A DNA stretch of 11,156 nucleotides from positions 1 through 11,156 of the forward strand of contig JAHJBW010000013.1 of the NCBI GenBank assembly GCA_018813405.1, in the 5' to 3' direction. Every line of letters starts with the position of its first letter. Positions within the stretch are counted from its first letter, which is position 1. The notes under the pieces were generated by a model. It ran no database searches. It was not told where the DNA came from and worked only from the letters and a program-made list of their open reading frames with translations. The DNA is from Candidatus Margulisiibacteriota bacterium (lineage in GTDB: Bacteria; Margulisbacteria; WOR-1; XYC2-FULL-46-14; JAHJBW01). The position numbers and the translations under genes were made by a program. Positions 7,371-11,156 of the stretch are shown here, piece by piece.

Positions 7371-7406
7371 GTATTTTTATCGGTGAAAGAGGAAGAAAAT
7401 TTCACC
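7358..7406. repeat. Three GGTGAAA / TTTCACC copies around the upstream start of the acetyltransferase-like gene
   Basis: GGTGAAA occurs at 7358-7364 and 7382-7388, and its exact reverse complement TTTCACC at 7400-7406. The last two form a 7-bp inverted repeat with an 11-base spacer just upstream of ATG 7370. This could be an operator or a leader hairpin. The pattern is short, so chance is possible. Confidence 0.35.
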
Positions 7407-7428
7407 AACGAAAACGATAGCATAGCAT

Positions 7429-7459
7429 AAAAAAAGAGCACAAGTTTTACCCTGTGCCC
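7429..7459 (-). terminator. Rho-independent terminator of the secreted repeat-protein gene
   Basis: Read on the minus strand, GGGCACA (7459-7453) pairs with TGTGCTC (7442-7436), with one G-U pair, around a 10-base loop. It is followed directly by seven T residues (7435-7429). It lies 34 bases after the stop of the minus-strand gene ending at 7493, the expected place for its transcript end. It also insulates the acetyltransferase-like gene downstream. Confidence 0.85.
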
Positions 7460-7492
7460 TTCTTTGTTTTGTCTTTACCGATGCCTGGTCTG

Positions 7493-7975
7493 TTACCAGG
7501 GCCACCACCATCTTGATTCCCTCTTATCGTCAGCGTTTTCCTTCATGACAGCCTGCTTGTCCGCGGCATTCTTGGCGGCTGTTTCTTGTTTTGCCTGGGC
7601 GTTGTCCCTCATGGTCTCATGCTTGTCGTCGGCATTTTCCTTGGCGACAGCCTTTATGTCGGCGTTCCTTTTGGTAAGGTTGGCCTTTTGGTCCTCGGTC
7701 AGGTCCATGCTGTTGGCTTTTTCAGCCCTTACGTCATGTACGTTGCCGGCTTTGGTCTTTTTGGCTTCGTTAACGTTGAGCGCCTTGCTCTTCTTGGCCT
7801 CGTTAACATTGCCGGCCTTGGTCTTTTTAGCCTCGTTCACGTTAAGCGCTTTGCTCTTCTTGGCCGCGTTGCGGTCCACAGCTATCTCCTGCGCGGTCCT
7901 GGCAAACGCTAACCCCGTCATTGAAACAACGAACACCACCATCAAAATCGATCCCATTACTCGTATGGTTCTCAT
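7493..7975 (-). CDS. Exported small protein of 11-residue repeats with Trp-rich C-terminus
   Basis: A 160-residue protein of no recognised family. Residues 1-25 are a Sec signal peptide (MRTI, then a hydrophobic core, ending GLAFA before RTAQ), so it acts outside the cytoplasm. Residues 38-81 are four 11-residue units alternating AKKSKALNVNE and AKKTKAGNVNE, that is, two 22-residue repeats. Residues 104-154 hold a second set with about 11-residue spacing, NADDK-type (NADDKHETMRD, NAQAKQETAAK, NAADKQAVMKE). Such hendecad, Lys/Ala/Asn/Glu-rich sequence resembles LEA-group-3-like or amphipathic helical proteins, but homology is not claimed. The end is RWWWPW, possibly a membrane or surface anchor. 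The start is supported by AAAGGAGGG (7989-7981) 5 bases upstream. It is monocistronic, with its own promoter and terminator. Confidence 0.85.
   Translation of the reverse strand: MRTIRVMGSILMVVFVVSMTGLAFARTAQEIAVDRNAAKKSKALNVNEAKKTKAGNVNEAKKSKALNVNEAKKTKAGNVHDVRAEKANSMDLTEDQKANLTKRNADIKAVAKENADDKHETMRDNAQAKQETAAKNAADKQAVMKENADDKRESRWWWPW
7733..7864 (-). repeat. Two tandem 66-bp units (each two diverged 33-bp units) within the secreted-protein gene
   Basis: The 66-bp units 7864-7799 and 7798-7733 encode nearly the same 22 residues and differ mainly at synonymous positions. Each splits into two 33-bp halves differing at S/T and L/G. In-frame duplication by slippage or unequal recombination explains the pattern, so copy number may vary between strains. 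Confidence 0.85.
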
Positions 7976-8010
7976 ATTGACCCTCCTTTGGAATCCCTTG
8001 ATTCATCAAT

Positions 8011-8039
8011 ATTATAGCATGTTTTGACCGGCATGACCA
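8011..8039 (-). promoter_or_regulatory. Promoter of the secreted repeat-protein gene
   Basis: On the minus strand TGGTCA (8039-8034, 4 of 6 matches to the -35 consensus) is followed after 17 bases by a perfect TATAAT (8016-8011). The ribosome site and ATG lie about 20-40 bases downstream. The repeat cassette begins only 8 bases upstream of the -35. Confidence 0.7.
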
Positions 8040-8046
8040 GGGGCAG

Positions 8047-8174
8047 GAACTCACCCCCTGTATCCCCCTCTCTTAGAAAGAGAGGGGGAATGACCGGTGA
8101 GATACCTTTGAAGCCCCTCTCTTGCTTGCCCTGAGCTCTGGCGAGGGGTTAAGAAAGGGGTTTGGGGTGAGTTC
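8047..8174. repeat. MITE-like palindromic unit, left copy
   Basis: The 128-bp unit begins GAACTCACCCC and ends with the exact reverse complement GGGGTGAGTTC (11 bp each). Inside is a perfect 12-bp hairpin, TCCCCCTCTCTT (8063-8074) with its complement at 8078-8089 and a 3-base loop. A second CCCCTCTCTT (8114-8123) pairs imperfectly with AAGAAAGGGG (8151-8160) across a longer insert. The unit also encodes the last 40 codons of the DUF559 gene, including its stop. Confidence 0.75.
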
Positions 8175-8539
8175 ACAACCTCCCTCAACCTCCCCAGCAC
8201 ACCTGCGACATCATCCATGACCTCAGAATTCTTGAAGCGTATAACTCTAAATCCCATACTTTCAAGTGCATAGTCTCTGGCTTTATCGTAATTCTTTCTT
8301 TTGTCATGAATGCCTCCATCCAACTCTACTATCAATCCAGCTTCATGACAGTAAAAATCCGCCACAAAAAACCTTTGCCTCCCGCGCCAGGTAAAAACTA
8401 CCGGATGCTGCCGCAGGAATTTTTTGTCATCCAGACTGCGGTTGCGCACTATCTTCCAAAAAATCTCTTCAGCTTCCGTCTGCTCCCTGCGAAGCTTCCT
8501 CACAGTCTCTTTAACAAATTTACTGTCCCGCCTTCTCAT
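8051..8539 (-). CDS. DUF559 endonuclease-like protein with repeat-derived C-terminal tail
   Basis: A 162-residue protein. Residues about 8-120 match DUF559, the small domain related to very-short-patch-repair/restriction-type nucleases: REQTEAEEIFWKIVRNRSL, KKFLRQHPVV, ADFYCHEAGLIVELDGGIHD, then RKNYDKARDYALESMGFRV and IRFKNSEVM. The acidic FYC-x-x-x-x-x-IVELDG core carries the expected catalytic carboxylates. DNA cleavage is the family expectation and is not proved here. Residues from about 123 (NSPQTPFLTPRQ to the end, SPSLSKRGG) are translated from the palindromic repeat and are not part of the domain. The start ATG 8539 has a GGGG-rich weak ribosome site 9 bases upstream, just after a hairpin. 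Confidence 0.85.
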   Translation of the reverse strand: MRRRDSKFVKETVRKLRREQTEAEEIFWKIVRNRSLDDKKFLRQHPVVFTWRGRQRFFVADFYCHEAGLIVELDGGIHDKRKNYDKARDYALESMGFRVIRFKNSEVMDDVAGVLGRLREVVNSPQTPFLTPRQSSGQAREGLQRYLTGHSPSLSKRGGYRG

Positions 8540-8546
8540 AATCTAT

Positions 8547-8620
8547 AACCCCACCCCTCTCTTTTTAAGAGAGGGGTCTTAAATAAGGATTATACTATAA
8601 AGTAAAAGCTGGGGTGAGTT
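8547..8620. repeat. MITE-like palindromic unit, right copy
   Basis: It begins AACCCCACCCC (8547-8557), a degenerate form of the AACTCACCCC end, and finishes with GGGGTGAGTT (8611-8620). Inside is a perfect 10-bp hairpin, CCCCTCTCTT (8554-8563) with AAGAGAGGGG (8567-8576) and loop TTT. The same hairpin motif occurs in the left copy, so the DUF559 gene lies between two related units. Confidence 0.7.
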
Positions 8621-8622
8621 AA
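8589..8622 (-). promoter_or_regulatory. Possible promoter of the DUF559 gene
   Basis: On the minus strand TTAACT (8622-8617) is 17 bases from TATAGT (8599-8594), which overlaps or abuts a perfect TATAAT (8594-8589). Either hexamer could be the -10. The -35 would lie partly in the inverted end of the cassette. The leader would include the CCCCTCTCTT hairpin just before the start codon. Confidence 0.45.
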
Positions 8623-8647
8623 GAGAAGGCTCCAGGCGTGGGTTCTA

Positions 8648-8656
8648 TGTTATAAT
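8648..8656 (+). promoter_or_regulatory. Extended -10 promoter of polA
   Basis: TG plus one base precedes a perfect TATAAT (8651-8656). The GTG start codon follows after nine bases, so the transcript would start at or within a few bases of the codon. No good -35 is seen at the standard spacing. The repeat cassette ends 28 bases upstream of this box. Confidence 0.65.
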
Positions 8657-8665
8657 CCCCTTATA

Positions 8666-11156
8666 GTGAAACGCGGCAAACCTCTAGCTCTACTTATCGA
8701 CGGCAACTCGCTGGCCTACCGGGCCTTTTACGCCCTGCCCGATACCATGAAGACCTCAAAGGGCATTGGCACCAACGCCGTCTACGGGTTTACCAACACG
8801 CTCATAAAAGCCCTGCTTGACGACAAGCCCGACTTTGCCGCCGTGGCCTTTGACAGAAAAGAACCCACCTTCCGCCACCTGGAGTACAAAGAATACAAGG
8901 CCACCCGCGACAAAGCGCCGCCAACCCTTTACGACCAAATGCCCTATGTAAGGGAAGCCGTCGAAGCGCTTGGCATCCCCGTGCTCGAAAAAGCCGGCTT
9001 TGAGGCCGACGACATAATCGGCACCCTGGCAAAAAAATGCGAAAAAGAAGGCTATGAGGTGGTAATACTCTCCGGCGACAAGGACTCGCTCCAGCTTATA
9101 ACCGAGAACATAAAGCTTTTGACCATGCGAAAGGGCATTACCGATACCGTGCTCTACGACGAAAAAGCGGTAGAAGAAAAATATTCGCTGAGGCCCGACC
9201 AGATGATAGACCTGAAAGCCCTGAAAGGAGACGCTTCCGACAACATACCGGGCATAAAGGGCATTGGCGAAAAGACCGCCATAACCCTGCTTAAAGAATT
9301 CTCGACGCTCGAAAACCTGCTCGACAACGCTGGCAGTATTAAAAGGGAAAAGACCCGCCAGCTGGTGGAACAGGGCAAAGAGTCCGCGCTCTTGAGCAAA
9401 CGGCTGGGCGCCATAAAGACCGATGTCGAGCTTGATGTCGAAATAAAACCGCAGAAGATAGATATAACCAGAGCCGCGCCGTTCTTTGAAAAGATGGAAT
9501 TCAGCTCGCTGGCAAAAAAATACTCCGGCAAGACCGCTTCCGAGTCCCTGAGGGAAAAAAGAGAAATGATAAGCCAGTACGACTACATCTGCGTTCAGGA
9601 CGAAAAAGAATTGCGGAAGCTTATCAACGAACTGGAAAAATGCGGCGAGTTCGCCTTTGATACCGAAACCACCGGCCTGGACGCTTTTGAAGTCGACCTG
9701 GTCGGCATCTCGTTTTGCGCCAAATACGGAAAGGCATATTACCTCCCAATTTCCAAAGAAGGCGGAAAATCGGTTTTCCGCCTTCTTAAGCCCATCCTTG
9801 AATCCAAAAAGCTCAAGATCGGCCATAATATCAAATACGATATCGAAGTGCTGTTAAAATATGGCATCAATGTCGCCCCGCCCTACTTTGACACTATGAT
9901 AGCCGCCTGGCTTTTGGACCCCACCAAAGGCGGCTACGGCCTCAAAAAGGCTGGCAAGGAATATCTGGACCGCGATATGATCCGACTGGACGAGCTTATC
10001 GGCAAGGATGCCGAACACGCCGGTTTTGCCGAGGTGCCACTGGACGTTGCCACCGACTACGCCGCGGCTGACGCGGATGTTACCTTTGGCCTGTACGATA
10101 TCTTCAAGCAAGAGCTGAAAAAAGAAGGCCTGGAAAAAGTATTTTATGAGGTGGAGATGCCGCTTATCCCGGCTGTGATCGAAATGGAAAAGAACGGAGT
10201 ATCTCTTGATACAAAAAAGCTAAAAAAGATGTCAGGCGATATGGAAGAAAGGCTTAAAAAACTGGAGAAAGATATCTTCTGCATTGCCGGTGAGGAGTTT
10301 AATATCAACTCACCAAAACAGCTGGCAGTCGTGCTTTTTGATAAACTGAAACTGCCTGTCCGAAAAAGCACAAAGAGCGGGCCTTCGACCGACGCGGAGG
10401 TCCTGGAAGAGCTGGCGGCTGACAACTTTGAAATAGCCGAAAAACTGTTGGAATACCGCCAGCTGAGCAAACTTAAAAGCACTTATGTCGACGTACTGCC
10501 GGGCCTTATTAGCAAGACCGACGGCCGCGTGCACGCCTCGTTCAACCAGTCCGGCACCGCTACCGGCCGCTTTTCAAGCTACGACCCTAATTTACAGAAC
10601 ATCCCGCCCGAGGTCCGCTCGGCCTTTGTGCCCGGCCAAAAGGGCTGGCTTATCCTGTCCGCCGACTATTCACAGGTAGAACTAAGGATACTGGCGCACC
10701 TTTCAAAAGATCCCAGCTTTGTCTACGCTTTCAGGAAAAACAATGATATCCACAAGGCCACCGCGGCCGATATTTTTGATGTTGACGAACTTTTGGTAAC
10801 GGATGAAATGAGGTCGGCGGCAAAAACGGTCAATTTTGGAATAATTTACGGCATATCGGAATTTGGCCTGGCCAAACAGTTAAAGATAAAAAAGACCGAG
10901 GCGGCAAAGTTCATTGACAACTACTTCAAAAAGCACAAAGGCGTCAAAGAATTCATGGACGGCACCGTTGAGCAGGCAAAGCAGACCGGCATTGTCCGCA
11001 CCCTGCTGGGCCGCCTGCGAAGACTGCCCGACATAAACAGCCCCAACTACGGCCTGCGCTCGTTTACCGAGCGGACGGCCATCAACACTCCCGTCCAGGG
11101 CACCGCCGCCGACATGATAAAGCTGGCCATGATAAGGGTATATGGCCGTGTAAAGA
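8666..11156 (+). CDS. polA: DNA polymerase I, N-terminal about 830 residues (truncated by window edge)
   Basis: A repair and Okazaki-fragment polymerase. The 5' nuclease domain (1-about 290) keeps its metal-binding acids: LLIDGNSL (D12), GFEADDIIG, ILSGDKDS and KGDASDNIPGIKGIGEKTA (D189, D192). The 3'-5' proofreading domain is intact: FDTETTGLD (D332, E334), IGHNIKYD, and YAAAD (Y465, D469). The polymerase domain has TATGRFSSYDPNLQNIP, motif A DYSQVELR (D667) and motif B RSAAKTVNFGIIYG (R716, K720, F724). Motif C (VHDE) lies beyond the window. Many relatives have lost proofreading, so its retention is notable. GTG 8666 is chosen because it gives the normal N-terminus (MKRGKPLALLIDGNS). There is no Shine-Dalgarno, and the promoter lies directly upstream. 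Confidence 0.97.
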   Translation, partial: MKRGKPLALLIDGNSLAYRAFYALPDTMKTSKGIGTNAVYGFTNTLIKALLDDKPDFAAVAFDRKEPTFRHLEYKEYKATRDKAPPTLYDQMPYVREAVEALGIPVLEKAGFEADDIIGTLAKKCEKEGYEVVILSGDKDSLQLITENIKLLTMRKGITDTVLYDEKAVEEKYSLRPDQMIDLKALKGDASDNIPGIKGIGEKTAITLLKEFSTLENLLDNAGSIKREKTRQLVEQGKESALLSKRLGAIKTDVELDVEIKPQKIDITRAAPFFEKMEFSSLAKKYSGKTASESLREKREMISQYDYICVQDEKELRKLINELEKCGEFAFDTETTGLDAFEVDLVGISFCAKYGKAYYLPISKEGGKSVFRLLKPILESKKLKIGHNIKYDIEVLLKYGINVAPPYFDTMIAAWLLDPTKGGYGLKKAGKEYLDRDMIRLDELIGKDAEHAGFAEVPLDVATDYAAADADVTFGLYDIFKQELKKEGLEKVFYEVEMPLIPAVIEMEKNGVSLDTKKLKKMSGDMEERLKKLEKDIFCIAGEEFNINSPKQLAVVLFDKLKLPVRKSTKSGPSTDAEVLEELAADNFEIAEKLLEYRQLSKLKSTYVDVLPGLISKTDGRVHASFNQSGTATGRFSSYDPNLQNIPPEVRSAFVPGQKGWLILSADYSQVELRILAHLSKDPSFVYAFRKNNDIHKATAADIFDVDELLVTDEMRSAAKTVNFGIIYGISEFGLAKQLKIKKTEAAKFIDNYFKKHKGVKEFMDGTVEQAKQTGIVRTLLGRLRRLPDINSPNYGLRSFTERTAINTPVQGTAADMIKLAMIRVYGRVK

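Larger units (their letters stand above)
8047..8620. mobile_element. Putative DUF559 cassette bounded by inverted AACTCACCCC / GGGGTGAGTT ends
   Basis: AACTCACCCC (8048-8057) and GGGGTGAGTT (8611-8620) are exact 10-bp inverted copies that bracket the DUF559 gene and its hairpin repeats. A further GGGGTGAGTT lies inside at 8164-8173. No target-site duplication is evident in the flanking bases and no transposase is encoded, so mobility is inferred. The cassette fits neatly between two promoters, that of the secreted-protein gene on the left and that of polA on the right. Confidence 0.55.

Noticed and set aside
7733..7864. Tandem repeat considered as a CRISPR array
   Set aside because: The 66-bp units are adjacent without unique spacers, are in frame and encode near-identical peptides.
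7464..8027. Plus-strand open frame of 187 codons with repeated hydrophobic segments that look like membrane helices
   Set aside because: It is the antisense of the Lys-rich repeats in the secreted protein. The minus-strand frame has a signal peptide, ribosome site, promoter and terminator.
8063..8089. Strong hairpin considered as a rho-independent terminator
   Set aside because: No T-tract follows on either strand. The same hairpin recurs at 8554-8576, so it belongs to the repeat family.
8756..9826. Long minus-strand open frame of 356 codons
   Set aside because: It is antisense to polA, whose plus-strand frame carries all expected catalytic motifs.

Overview
The window is a bacterial chromosome segment of moderate GC content. 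It carries housekeeping genes (rpsB, tsf, polA) interleaved with poorly characterised genes. The organism cannot be named from the sequence. The genes point to an anaerobe-type or candidate-phylum bacterium: a short 200-residue EF-Ts, an rpsB-tsf pair followed by unrecognised genes, and a DUF559 endonuclease set in palindromic repeats. Shine-Dalgarno sites of the AGGAGG type occur, but at least two genes look leaderless.

Left part (1-1717, minus strand): a two-gene operon. The first gene encodes a soluble protein made of two PRC-barrel-like units, an MgtE N-terminal domain and a CBS pair. The second, translationally coupled, is an Nramp-family metal transporter that runs off the left edge and has D-A-G-G where classical Nramp proteins have DPGN. 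Together they look like a Mg2+ or other divalent-metal uptake pump with a separate MgtE-type regulatory module.

Centre (1717-6724, plus strand): a divergent promoter region drives rpsB and tsf. These are followed tightly by a 300-residue protein with an HExxH zinc-protease-like motif and then an 840-residue all-helical protein of unknown function. The usual followers of tsf (pyrH, frr) are not here.

Right-centre (6708-8620, minus strand): a GNAT-like acetyltransferase converges on, and overlaps, the 840-residue gene. Next comes a small exported protein built of 11-residue repeats and ending in a tryptophan-rich tail, with its own promoter and terminator. Then comes a compact cassette bounded by inverted AACTCACCCC / GGGGTGAGTT ends that contains a DUF559 endonuclease-like gene between hairpin repeats.

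Right end (8666-11156, plus strand): polA, truncated by the window edge. Its 5' nuclease, proofreading exonuclease and polymerase motifs A and B are intact. It starts at GTG nine bases after an extended -10 box, the same arrangement as the metal-operon promoter.
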